A stretch of DNA of 64,000 nt from an uncultured beta proteobacterium (lineage in GTDB: Bacteria > Pseudomonadota > Gammaproteobacteria > Burkholderiales > Burkholderiaceae_E): NCBI GenBank assembly GCA_903934295.1, contig CAIZNI010000015.1, forward strand, positions 124,001 to 188,000, given 5' to 3'. A program made the translations under genes and the position numbers. Under the pieces are notes generated by a model that worked only from the letters and a program-made list of their open reading frames with translations, did not search any database and was not told where the DNA came from. Below, one piece after another: positions 1-7,576 of this stretch; the stretch's first letter is position 1, and each line of letters begins with the position of its first letter.

Positions 1-1
1 C

Positions 2-304
2 CTCGAGCCGCTGGCCAACGGCTTCCGGTTCTCCGAGGGCCTGAAGCTGTTCGAGTCGCGCATCCGCTGCATCCCGCACGCGGCCCCGGACCTGAAGCTG
101 CTGGCCCAGGAGAAGATCGGCTGGCTCAACGACCAGATGGCCGGGCGCGACTTCGTCGTCGGCAACCGGATGACGCTGGCCGACATCCTGCTGTTCGTGT
201 TCCTCGAGTTCGGCAAGATGGTGGGTCAGGGCGTCAATCCCGAGCACACCAACATCATCGCGCATGCCGAACGCATGAAGGCCCGTCCCAGCGCAGCGGC
301 CTGA
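2..304 (+). CDS. Glutathione S-transferase family protein, C-terminal part (5' end outside window)
   Basis: The frame is open from the first bases to a TGA at 302-304 and encodes about 100 residues. They look like the all-helical C-terminal domain of a glutathione transferase: the stretch around DFVVGNRMTLADILLFVF matches the family's conserved 'F-hG-x-S/TxAD' region, in which the Asp caps a core helix. The N-terminal thioredoxin-fold half, which binds glutathione, lies outside the window, so the subclass cannot be judged. The next gene starts 5 bp after the stop, so the two are probably co-transcribed. Family assignment is fairly safe; the substrate is unknown. Confidence 0.8.
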   Translation, partial: LEPLANGFRFSEGLKLFESRIRCIPHAAPDLKLLAQEKIGWLNDQMAGRDFVVGNRMTLADILLFVFLEFGKMVGQGVNPEHTNIIAHAERMKARPSAAA

Positions 305-309
305 TCGCG

Positions 310-1569
310 ATGGCCTCCCAGGCGGCGGGGCGCGGCAGCGGCCCCCTGGACCGACAGTTGCGCGAGCGCGCCGCCCAGGTGATTCCGGGTGGCTTGTGGG
401 GCCATCAGCGCGCCTCGGCGCTGCCCGAGGGCTACCCGCAGTTCTTTCGCGCCGGTGACGGCTGCCGGGTCGAGGATGTCGACGGTCATGTCTACATCGA
501 CCTGATGTGCAGTTGGGGCCCGATCGTGCTCGGGCACCGCCACCCCGGCGTCGAAGCGGCGGCGCGCGCGCAGCGCGACCTGGGCGATTGCCTGGATGGA
601 CCGGGCGAGGTGCTGGTGGCGCTGGCCGAGCGGCTGGTGACCACCCTCGCGCACGCCGACTGGGTCACCTTCCAGAAGAACGGCACCGACGCCACCACCG
701 CCTGCGTGATGATCGCGCGCGCGGCCACCGGTCGGCGCAAGGTGCTGGTGGCGCGCGGCTCGTATCACGGCTCGGCGCCCTGGTGCACGCCCCTGATGGC
801 CGGGGTCACCGAGGAGGACCGCTGCCACTTCCTGCCCTTCGACTACAACGACCCCGACAGTCTGGCGCAGGCGGTGGCGCAGGCTGGCGACGACCTGGCG
901 GCGATCCTGGTCACCGCGTTTCGTCACGATCTGGCGCGCGACCAGGAAATGCCCGATCCGGCGTTTGCCCAGGCGGCGCGCCAATTGAGCGCCGAGCGTG
1001 GCGCCGCGCTGATCGTCGACGACGTGCGGGCCGGCTTTCGCCTGGATCTGCGGGGCAGTTGGGCGGCGCTCGGCATCGCGCCCGACCTGTCGGCCCACAG
1101 CAAGGCGATCGCCAACGGCCATCCGCTGGCGGCGGTCACCGGCCGCGACTGGCTGCGCGAGGCGGCGACCCGGATCTACGTCACCGGATCGTTCTGGTGC
1201 AGCGCCTCGGCGATGGCTGCGGCGCTGGCCACGCTGACCGAACTGCACCGCGTCGATGCGCCTCGCCAGCTCGAGCGGGTCGGCCAGCGGCTGCGCGACG
1301 GCCTGAGCCGTCAGGCACAGGCGCACGGGCTGAGCCTGCGCCAGTCGGGACCGCCGGCGATGCCGATGCTGCTCTTCGACGACGACCCCGGCCAGCGGCT
1401 CGGGTCGCTGTTCTGTCAGGAGGCCCTGCGCGCCGGCGTCTATCTGCACCCCCGGCACAACCTGTTCCTGTCGCTCGCCCACACCGAGGCGGACATCGAC
1501 GCGGTGCTGGCGGCCACCGATGGCGCGCTCGCGGCGGCGGCTGCCGCCAGGCGGGCCGGGGTCGCCTGA
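310..1569 (+). CDS. Class III pyridoxal-phosphate aminotransferase, glutamate-1-semialdehyde aminomutase-like
   Basis: A 419-residue fold-type I PLP enzyme. The N-terminal IPGGLWGH and the substrate-loop region resemble glutamate-1-semialdehyde 2,1-aminomutase and its transaminase relatives. The probable Schiff-base lysine is K265 in HSKAIANG, and the PLP-ring aspartate is in IVDDVRAGFR, where the more usual DEV reads DDV. KNGTDATT near residue 120 is the phosphate-binding loop. The ATG at 310 was chosen because it lies 5 bp after the GST stop and no other start is better placed. A housekeeping HemL role is doubtful given the catabolic surroundings and divergent motifs; transamination of an unknown amino compound is more likely. 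Confidence 0.8.
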   Translation: MASQAAGRGSGPLDRQLRERAAQVIPGGLWGHQRASALPEGYPQFFRAGDGCRVEDVDGHVYIDLMCSWGPIVLGHRHPGVEAAARAQRDLGDCLDGPGEVLVALAERLVTTLAHADWVTFQKNGTDATTACVMIARAATGRRKVLVARGSYHGSAPWCTPLMAGVTEEDRCHFLPFDYNDPDSLAQAVAQAGDDLAAILVTAFRHDLARDQEMPDPAFAQAARQLSAERGAALIVDDVRAGFRLDLRGSWAALGIAPDLSAHSKAIANGHPLAAVTGRDWLREAATRIYVTGSFWCSASAMAAALATLTELHRVDAPRQLERVGQRLRDGLSRQAQAHGLSLRQSGPPAMPMLLFDDDPGQRLGSLFCQEALRAGVYLHPRHNLFLSLAHTEADIDAVLAATDGALAAAAAARRAGVA

Positions 1570-1603
1570 ATCCGCGCGCACCCGGTTGACCGCAATGGCT
1601 GGC

Positions 1604-1663
1604 GATCAACCGGCGTGCGATCAACCGGCGTGCGATCAACCGGCGTGCGATCAACCCGCTTGA
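1604..1663. repeat. 15-bp tandem repeat, three perfect copies plus a degenerate fourth
   Basis: The unit GATCAACCGGCGTGC occurs perfectly at 1604-1618, 1619-1633 and 1634-1648, followed by a decayed copy (GATCAACCCGCTTGA). It sits in the short gap between two convergent genes. The period is a multiple of three, so it also stays open in several frames, but no gene is proposed for it. Confidence 0.9.
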
Positions 1664-1688
1664 ACCGGCGCGGGCCGGCCCGCCCCGC

Positions 1689-3275
1689 TCAGGCCCGGGC
1701 GTCCGCCAGCACCAGTTCGGCGCCTTTTTCGGCGATCGCGATCACCGCCGCGTTGGTGTTTCCCGAGATCACCGCCGGCATCACCGAGGCGTCGATCACC
1801 CGCAGGCCGGTCACCCCGCGCACCCGCAGCCGCTCATCGACCACCGACGCGCTGTCGCTGCCCATGCGGCAGGTCGAGGTGGGGTGGTAGACGGTCTCGC
1901 CGGTCGCCCGGCAGTAGTCCAGCCACTGGGCATCGCTGGCCACCTGGATTCCGGGTGCACGCTCTTCGGCGACATAGCCTGAAAATGGCTCTGTGTTGAC
2001 GACTTTTCGCAACATTTTCAGGGCGTCGACCATGGTCTGGCGATCGTTCTCGGTGGCCAGGTAGTTGTAGTGGATGGCGGGCGGGGCGTGCGGGTCGGCC
2101 GAGCGCAGGCTGACCCGGCCGCGCGATTCGGCCCGCAACTGCGACACCGAGCAGGTGAACCCGGGGAAGTCGTCCAGGATGCCGCCGCGCTTGGCGATCG
2201 AGAAGTTGATGAAGTAGAACTGCGCGTCCGGGCGGGTGAGCTCGGGCCGGGTGCGCACGAAGGCGCCGGCATAGCCCGCGCTCACCGCCAGCGGCCCGCG
2301 GCGCTGCAGCACATAGCGCAGTCCGATGCCCAGCTTTCGCCACCAGCGGGCCATGTCGTCGTTGACGGTGATCGGCCGGTTGCAGCGCCAGTAGGTGCGC
2401 ACGTAGAAGTGGTCCTGCAGGCCTTCGCCCACCTGGGGCGAGTCGCAGACCACCGGCAGGCCGAGTTCGCGCAGCGCGGCACCCGGTCCGACGCCCGAGA
2501 GCTGCAGCAGCTGCGGGGAATTGAACGAGCCGCCCGACAGGATCACCTGGTTGGCATGGGCGACCTGGGTGCGTCCGCCCTGGTGGTACTCGACGCCGAC
2601 CGCCCGCGTGCCTTCGAAGAGCACCCGGGTGGCGAGCGCATCAACCTCGATGTGCAGGTTCGGCCGCTTCTCGGCGGGCCGCAGGTAGCCCACGGCCGCG
2701 CTGATGCGCCGGCCGTTGCGGGTGGTCGCCTGGTAGTAGCCGGCGCCTTCCTGGGTGGGGCCGTTGAAGTCGTCGTTGCGCGGGATGCCGTTGGCCTGGG
2801 CAGCGTCGATGAAGGCATCGGCCAGCTCATGGCGGTCGGGCAGGTCCGACACCGCCAGCGGTCCGCCGGCGCCGTGCCAGGCGCTGGCGCCGCGCTGCTG
2901 GTCCTCGGCCCGGATGAAGCAGGGCAGCAGATCGTCGAAGCCCCAGCCGGGCACGCCCCAGTCGTCGAAGTCCTCGCGCTGGCCGCGGATGTAGACCAGG
3001 CCGTTGATCGAGGACGAGCCGCCCAGCACCTTGCCACGCGGGGTGAAGACGCGCCGCCCGCCGAGCGTCGGTTCCGGCTCCGACTCATACGACCAGTTGA
3101 CCGACCGGTCGGTGAACAGCTTGCCGTAGCCCAGCGGGATGTGGATCCACGGGTTGGTGTCGCGCGGCCCGGCCTCCAGCAGCAGCACGCGCTGGCGCCC
3201 GTCGGCGCTCAGGCGATTGGCCAGCACGCAGCCGGCCGACCCGGCGCCCACGATGATGATGTCCCAGTGTGTCAT
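1689..3275 (-). CDS. GMC-family FAD oxidoreductase (choline/alcohol dehydrogenase-like)
   Basis: A 528-residue glucose-methanol-choline oxidoreductase that would oxidise an alcohol using FAD. Residues 6-25 carry the Rossmann FAD motif [21 protein letters not shown] signature 1 is at about 81-99 ([18 protein letters not shown]) and signature 2 at about 247-261 ([15 protein letters not shown]). The catalytic His is near 464 ([11 protein letters not shown]), with the partner Asn near 506-508 (SGNTN). The frame extends further upstream, but MTHWDIIIV at 3275 starts right at the FAD fold and has GGGAG-like bases upstream. It follows the MDR dehydrogenase gene by 25 bp, suggesting an operon in which the aldehyde or ketone product is handled by the neighbour. 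Choline specificity is not supported by any betaine genes nearby. Confidence 0.88.
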   Translation of the reverse strand: MTHWDIIIVGAGSAGCVLANRLSADGRQRVLLLEAGPRDTNPWIHIPLGYGKLFTDRSVNWSYESEPEPTLGGRRVFTPRGKVLGGSSSINGLVYIRGQREDFDDWGVPGWGFDDLLPCFIRAEDQQRGASAWHGAGGPLAVSDLPDRHELADAFIDAAQANGIPRNDDFNGPTQEGAGYYQATTRNGRRISAAVGYLRPAEKRPNLHIEVDALATRVLFEGTRAVGVEYHQGGRTQVAHANQVILSGGSFNSPQLLQLSGVGPGAALRELGLPVVCDSPQVGEGLQDHFYVRTYWRCNRPITVNDDMARWWRKLGIGLRYVLQRRGPLAVSAGYAGAFVRTRPELTRPDAQFYFINFSIAKRGGILDDFPGFTCSVSQLRAESRGRVSLRSADPHAPPAIHYNYLATENDRQTMVDALKMLRKVVNTEPFSGYVAEERAPGIQVASDAQWLDYCRATGETVYHPTSTCRMGSDSASVVDERLRVRGVTGLRVIDASVMPAVISGNTNAAVIAIAEKGAELVLADARA

Positions 3276-3300
3276 TCGGTCCGCTCCCGGCCGTCGCGGC

Positions 3301-4314
3301 TCAGAACCCGGCCAGCACGATCTTGCCGATGGTGCGGTTCGATTCCACCGCCGCATGGGCGCGGCGCAGATCGGCCGCACAGATCGTGCCCATCGTGATG
3401 CCGTGGGTGCTGCGCACCAGTCCGGCGTCGATCAGCCCGGCGGTCTCGGTCAGCAGGCGGCCCTGGGCCGCCATGTCGGCGGTCTCGAAGCTGGAGCGGG
3501 TGAACATCGCCTCCCAGTGCAGCGACGCGCAGCGCGCCTTGAGCAGCCGGACATCGATCGTCTCGGGGTCGTCGATCACGCAGACCCGGCCCTGGGGGGC
3601 GATGACCCGGGCCAGCTCGGGGAAATGCTGATGCGTGTGGGTGATGCTGAAGATGTTCTCGACCCAGCGGATGCCGGCGTCCTGCAGCTCGCGCGACAGC
3701 GGCCGGGTGTGGTCGATGACCAGATCGGCGCCCAGCGCCTCGAGGTGGGCCCGGGTTTCGGGTCGCGAGGCGGTGGCCACCACCCGCACCCCGGTCAGCC
3801 GGCGCGCGAGCTGCACCGCGATCGAACCGACGCCGCCGGCCGCCCCGGTGATCAGCAGTGTCCCCTGGTCGGCCGGCTTGCCGATGCGCAGCTGCAGCCG
3901 GTCGAACAGCGCCTCCCAGGCGGTGATGGTGGTGAGCGGCATCGCCGCCGCTTGCGCGAAATCGAGAGTGCGCGGCTTGCGACCCACGATGCGTTCATCG
4001 ACCAGGTGCCGCTCGGCGTTGGTGCCCGGGCGCAGCCGCGAGCCGGCGTACCAGACCTCGTCGCCCGGCTTGAACAGCGTGACCTGCGGGCCCACCGCCT
4101 CGACGATGCCGGCGGCATCGTAGCCGAGCACCCGGGTCTCGCCGTCGGCGGGCGGCACCGCCCGGCGCACCTTGGTGTCGACCGGATTGACCGACACCGC
4201 CATCACCCGGACCAGCAGGTCGCGGCCCTGCGCGACCGGTTCGGGCAACTCGAGATCGACCAGCGACAGCGGGTCGTCGATCGGCAGGCATTTGCGGTAA
4301 CCAACGGCTTTCAT
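3301..4314 (-). CDS. Medium-chain dehydrogenase/reductase, zinc-type alcohol dehydrogenase-like (quinone reductase branch)
   Basis: A 337-residue MDR protein. The N-terminal GroES-like domain (residues 1-130) contains SVNPVDTKVR and LGYDAAGIVEAVG, and the NADP-binding Rossmann fold begins at about 155-170 (ITGAAGGVGSIAVQLA). The cysteines and histidines that bind catalytic and structural zinc in true alcohol dehydrogenases are not evident, so this is probably a zinc-free NADPH quinone or enone reductase despite the family name. MKAVGYRKC at 4314 is the natural start; an AGGA lies about 9 bases upstream. First gene of a probable two-gene operon with the GMC oxidoreductase. Confidence 0.85.
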   Translation of the reverse strand: MKAVGYRKCLPIDDPLSLVDLELPEPVAQGRDLLVRVMAVSVNPVDTKVRRAVPPADGETRVLGYDAAGIVEAVGPQVTLFKPGDEVWYAGSRLRPGTNAERHLVDERIVGRKPRTLDFAQAAAMPLTTITAWEALFDRLQLRIGKPADQGTLLITGAAGGVGSIAVQLARRLTGVRVVATASRPETRAHLEALGADLVIDHTRPLSRELQDAGIRWVENIFSITHTHQHFPELARVIAPQGRVCVIDDPETIDVRLLKARCASLHWEAMFTRSSFETADMAAQGRLLTETAGLIDAGLVRSTHGITMGTICAADLRRAHAAVESNRTIGKIVLAGF

Positions 4315-4531
4315 CGAATCATCCTGGAAGGAAGGAGCGGGCGGGGCAATGGTGAGGGCGTGGCTTCGCGCGGTCGTTGAGCGACGCGGTCCGCGCGGTG
4401 GGAAACGGAATCCGTGCCGCGCGGCGCCCGCCACTGTCGCACCAAAAGCCGCCGGGTTCCAGTCGGGCAGGCGCTAGCATCACATTCCGGCCGTCCTGCG
4501 ACGGCGAACCGAAACACAGGGGAACAACGCC

Positions 4532-5386
4532 ATGCTGAACCAGGTCATCGGACTCGACCACGCGGTCGTCACGGTGCGCGATCTCGATGCCGCCGCCGCC
4601 GGCTGGCGCGCGCTGGGCTTCACGCTCTCGCCGCGCGGCACGCACAGTGCCCACATGGGCACCGGCAACTACACGATCATGCTGGCCGACGACTATCTCG
4701 AGCTGATCGGCGTGCTGGCCGACACCGCGCACAACGCGCCCACCCGCGCCTTCCTCGCGCAGCGCGAGGGCATCGAGCGCGCCGCCTTTACCGCGCGTGA
4801 TGCCGCCGCCGGCGTGGCCGAACTGCAGGCGCGCGGCATCGCCGCCACCGGTCCGATGGATTTCGGGCGGCCGGTGATCCTGCCCGACGGCCGCGTCACC
4901 AGCGCCAATTTCGCGACCTTCAACTGGCCGGTCAACGAGCGTCCGGGCGGCATGCGCATCTTCGCCTGCCAGCATTTCACCCGTGACGCGGTCTGGATTC
5001 CCGAGCTGCAGCGCCACGCCAACACCGCCACCGCCATCCTGCGCCTGGAGATGCTCGCCCCCGATCCGCGCGCCGCGGCCGAACACATGGGGCGCCTGAT
5101 CGACCGCAGCCCCGAGGCGCAGTCCGATGGCGCCTGGCGCGTCGCCTCCGGATCGACCCGGGGCGACTTCATCTACCTGTCGCGCGACGTGCTGGCCGCG
5201 CGCTATCCGGGCGTCGCGCTCGACGGCCTGGCCGACGAGGGCACGGCGGCACTGGTGCTGCGGGTCGAGGATCTCGAGGCGGCCCGGCGCGCGCTGGCCG
5301 GCGTGCCGGTGAGCGTCTCGGCCGGCCGGCTGGTGGTGCCCGCCTCGCACGCCAACGGCCTGATGCTGGTGCTGAGCGCCGACTGA
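4532..5386 (+). CDS. VOC-superfamily protein with a glyoxalase-like domain
   Basis: A 284-residue protein opening with GLDHAVVTVRDLDAAAAGWRAL, the usual first beta-alpha unit of vicinal-oxygen-chelate folds, with a probable metal-ligand His at residue 9. A second ligand is likely in YLELIG near residue 55. Length and pattern match the 'glyoxalase-like domain' group (Pfam Glyoxalase_3 type), whose members have no agreed reaction. It diverges from the MDR/GMC operon and is followed after 40 bp by the nitronate monooxygenase-like gene, so those two are probably co-transcribed. The metal and substrate cannot be read from sequence. Confidence 0.75.
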   Translation: MLNQVIGLDHAVVTVRDLDAAAAGWRALGFTLSPRGTHSAHMGTGNYTIMLADDYLELIGVLADTAHNAPTRAFLAQREGIERAAFTARDAAAGVAELQARGIAATGPMDFGRPVILPDGRVTSANFATFNWPVNERPGGMRIFACQHFTRDAVWIPELQRHANTATAILRLEMLAPDPRAAAEHMGRLIDRSPEAQSDGAWRVASGSTRGDFIYLSRDVLAARYPGVALDGLADEGTAALVLRVEDLEAARRALAGVPVSVSAGRLVVPASHANGLMLVLSAD

Positions 5387-5426
5387 TGCGCCGGCCGGCC
5401 CCACCGATTCCTTCCCTGGAGCACCC

Positions 5427-6368
5427 ATGACCCTTCACAACCGCGTCACCGAACTGCTGGGCGTCGCCCACCCCATCGTCCAGGCCCCGATGGGCTGGAT
5501 CGCCCGTGCCCAGCTCGCTTCGGCGGTGTCCAACGCCGGTGGCATGGGCATCATCGAAACCTCGTCGGGCAAGCTCGATGAGGTGCGCCTGGAGATCCGG
5601 CGCATGCGCGAGCTCACCGACAAGCCGTTCGGCGTGAACATCGCGCTCACCTACGTGCGCGACCCGGGCATCGTCCAGTTCGTGGTCGACGAAGGCGTGC
5701 GCTTCGTCACCACCTCGGCGGGTGATCCGTCGCGCTACTGCGCCGAGCTGAAGGCGGCCGGGCTCACCGTCTTCCATGTGGTGCCGACCCTGAAGGGCGC
5801 GCTGAAGGCGGTCGAGGCCGGCGTCGACGGGCTGATCGTCGAGGGCGCCGAGGGCGGCGGCTTCAAGAACCAGCGCGATGTCGCCTCGATGGTGCTGCTG
5901 CCGCTGGTGTGCTCGCGGGTGAAGGTGCCGGTGATCGCGGCCGGCGGATTCTCCGATGGCGTCTCGATGGCGGCCGCCTTCGCGCTCGGCGCCGAGGGCA
6001 TCCAGATGGGCACGCGCATGCTGACGGCCGCCGAGTCGCCCGCGCACCCGAACTGGAAGAACGCGATCGTCGACGCCCAGGAGACCGACACCGTGTTCCT
6101 GAACCGCGGTGGCAACGGGCCGGCGCTGCGGGCGCTGCGCACCGCCCGCACCACCCGGCTGGAGTTCAACAACCCCGAGAACATGCGCACCGAGTTCGCC
6201 AACGTGCTCGACCTGTATTTCGGCGGTGACATGGAGGCGGCGGTGCCCCTCACCGGCCAGGTCTGTGGACGCATCGACGCGGTGCTGTCGGTGCGCGAGA
6301 TCCTGGATCAGACCATCGCCGAATTCCATCAGACCCTGGGCGCCCTGGCGGCGCGTTACGTCGCCTGA
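5427..6368 (+). CDS. Nitronate monooxygenase-like FMN protein
   Basis: A 313-residue TIM-barrel flavoprotein of the 2-nitropropane dioxygenase/FabK group. QAPMGWIARAQLASAVSNAGGMG at the N terminus and VIAAGGFSDGVSMAAAFALGAEGIQMGTRML near residues 170-200 form the FMN-phosphate site. In characterised nitronate monooxygenases the catalytic base is a His in a GxEAGGH segment; here that segment reads VEGAEGGGFKN with Phe at about 146. The protein may therefore not oxidise nitronates by the usual route; enoyl reduction or another flavin reaction is possible. CACCC-rich leader and the ATG at 5427 follow a GGAG (CTGGAGC) at good spacing. It ends ahead of a 348-bp gap before the IclR gene. Confidence 0.82.
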   Translation: MTLHNRVTELLGVAHPIVQAPMGWIARAQLASAVSNAGGMGIIETSSGKLDEVRLEIRRMRELTDKPFGVNIALTYVRDPGIVQFVVDEGVRFVTTSAGDPSRYCAELKAAGLTVFHVVPTLKGALKAVEAGVDGLIVEGAEGGGFKNQRDVASMVLLPLVCSRVKVPVIAAGGFSDGVSMAAAFALGAEGIQMGTRMLTAAESPAHPNWKNAIVDAQETDTVFLNRGGNGPALRALRTARTTRLEFNNPENMRTEFANVLDLYFGGDMEAAVPLTGQVCGRIDAVLSVREILDQTIAEFHQTLGALAARYVA

Positions 6369-6476
6369 GTCACTGCGGGCGGCTGGCGAACCGGGGTGCG
6401 ATGCGCGCGCCCGGGCCGTCTGGATCCCCCGAGGTGGAATTGCGGAAAAGTTCAATCAATGAAATGACAAGCCAGG

Positions 6477-6490
6477 TTGACGCCTGTCAA
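6477..6490. promoter_or_regulatory. Inverted repeat TTGAC-N4-GTCAA
   Basis: Perfect 5-bp arms separated by 4 bases. The left arm could double as a -35-like TTGACG, but no convincing -10 follows at 17 bp. Possible operator; function is inferred from position only. Confidence 0.35.
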
Positions 6491-6660
6491 TTGCCCCTGA
6501 CAGATGCCGTTTTTCCCTCTGTACGAAGCGTTATTTGCCAATGAAGGCCCTCTGGCGGTGGTGACTCGGACCGTGCGAAAAGTCCCGAAATTTTCTTCAA
6601 ACTCATTTCGATCGATAAAACCAACAATGACGTGCCTATTTACTCGGATTTCGTTTTCCG

Positions 6661-6666
6661 CATAAT
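6661..6666 (+). promoter_or_regulatory. Candidate -10 hexamer CATAAT for the IclR gene
   Basis: Matches the TATAAT consensus at five of six positions and lies about 50 bases before the start codon. No good -35 is visible 16-18 bases upstream, so activation or a weak promoter is possible. The same hexamer is part of a longer motif shared with the 10.88 kb divergent promoter region. Confidence 0.4.
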
Positions 6667-6682
6667 GGGGGGGTGCGAACAA

Positions 6683-6699
6683 TTATCAATGATCGATAA
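6683..6699. promoter_or_regulatory. Inverted repeat TTATC-N7-GATAA before the IclR gene
   Basis: Perfect 5-bp arms 7 bases apart, ending 17 bases before the first possible start codon. It would lie just downstream of transcription initiated at the candidate -10, a typical place for autorepression by an IclR-family protein. The role as operator is inference. Confidence 0.4.
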
Positions 6700-6716
6700 C
6701 CACTGGAGACAACGCA

Positions 6717-7538
6717 GTGATGAATGACGATTTCGAGATCGAGACCGAGTTTCATTCCAGCGCGCTCGATGACCTTCCCGAGGCGGTACCTGCCGGCTCG
6801 GCGATCCTCCGGGCAGTCCGCATCCTCGAGGCGATCGCCCGCCACGACACCCCGCCGCAACTCTCCGAAATCTGTCGCGAGGTCGAGCTCCCCAAGCCCA
6901 CCGTCTATCGCATCCTCACCACGCTCGAGCACGCCGGACTGGTCGGTCGCGAGCCGGGCAGCAAGCGCTATGCCTGCTCCGAGCGAATGAACGCCCTGGC
7001 GGTCGAGACCCTGATCCGTTCGCCGGCCCGCAGCCCGCGTCGCGCGGTCCTCGAGGAACTGGTCGAGCAGCTCGGCGAAACCTGCAATCTGACCATCCCG
7101 AACAACAACTCGGTCCTCTACCTGGACCGGGTCGAGTCCAACTGGCCGCTGCGCGTGACCTTCGGCGCGGGCTCCAAGGTCCCGCTCTACGCCTCGGCCG
7201 GCGGCAAGCTGTTCCTGTCCTACCTGCCCAAGCGCAGCCGCGAGCGTTTCCTGCGCGTGACCCCGCTGATCCGGCATACTCACAAGACCTTCACCGATCC
7301 GGCCCGTCTGGGACGCGAGTTCGAGGCGATCCGCGCCAATGGTTTCGCGGTCGACGACGAGGAATACCTCGCCGGCATCTGCTGCGTGGCTGTGCCGGTT
7401 CGCGATGCCGACCAGCGGGTGGTCGCGTCGGTCGAGGTGCAGGCGCCGGTCTCGCGACTGCGTCTGGAAGAGGCGATCGAGTTCCTGCCGCAACTGCGTC
7501 AGGCCGCCGACGCGCTGGCCCAGACCATCGACTGGTAA
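6717..7538 (+). CDS. IclR-family transcriptional regulator
   Basis: A 273-residue regulator with an N-terminal winged helix-turn-helix at about residues 20-80 (SAILRAVRILEAIARHD, then ELPKPTVYRILTTLEHAGLV as the recognition helix and wing). A GAF-like effector domain follows, with the typical late segment GFAVDDEEYLAGICCVAVPV near 215-235. Two adjacent starts are possible, GTG at 6717 and ATG at 6720, behind TGGAGA at 6704-6709; spacing slightly favours GTG, start quality favours ATG. It lies 38 bp upstream of the molybdenum hydroxylase gene on the same strand, which it probably controls together with itself. Effector unknown, commonly an aromatic or small acid in this family. Confidence 0.92.
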   Translation: MMNDDFEIETEFHSSALDDLPEAVPAGSAILRAVRILEAIARHDTPPQLSEICREVELPKPTVYRILTTLEHAGLVGREPGSKRYACSERMNALAVETLIRSPARSPRRAVLEELVEQLGETCNLTIPNNNSVLYLDRVESNWPLRVTFGAGSKVPLYASAGGKLFLSYLPKRSRERFLRVTPLIRHTHKTFTDPARLGREFEAIRANGFAVDDEEYLAGICCVAVPVRDADQRVVASVEVQAPVSRLRLEEAIEFLPQLRQAADALAQTIDW

Positions 7539-7576
7539 CAGACAGCAATCCGGACAATCAAACAGGAAAAGAAGCG

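Larger units (their letters stand above)
6369..6716. other. 348-bp intergenic region, AT-richer than its surroundings, upstream of the IclR gene
   Basis: No gene is seen here. The right-hand 250 bases are clearly lower in GC than the flanking genes. They contain an inverted repeat TTGAC-N4-GTCAA (6477-6490), two copies of GATCGATAA (6610-6618 and 6691-6699), a CATAAT hexamer (6661-6666) and an inverted repeat just before the IclR start. This reads as the control region of the IclR/molybdenum hydroxylase pair. Confidence 0.7.

Noticed and set aside
310-1569. Housekeeping hemL
   Set aside because: Overall resemblance is real, but the DDV variant and the catabolic context argue against the tetrapyrrole enzyme.
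226-1581. 451-residue open frame on the minus strand opposite the aminotransferase
   Set aside because: Arg/Gly-rich translation with no fold motifs; it is the antisense shadow of a gene with clear catalytic residues, common in high-GC DNA.
1604-1663. Possible CRISPR array or att site
   Set aside because: The repeat is only 15 bp and strictly tandem with no spacers, and no cas or integrase gene is near.
6452-6682. 76-residue minus-strand frame in the gap before the IclR gene
   Set aside because: TTG start, no ribosome-binding site and no family features; the region reads better as regulatory DNA.
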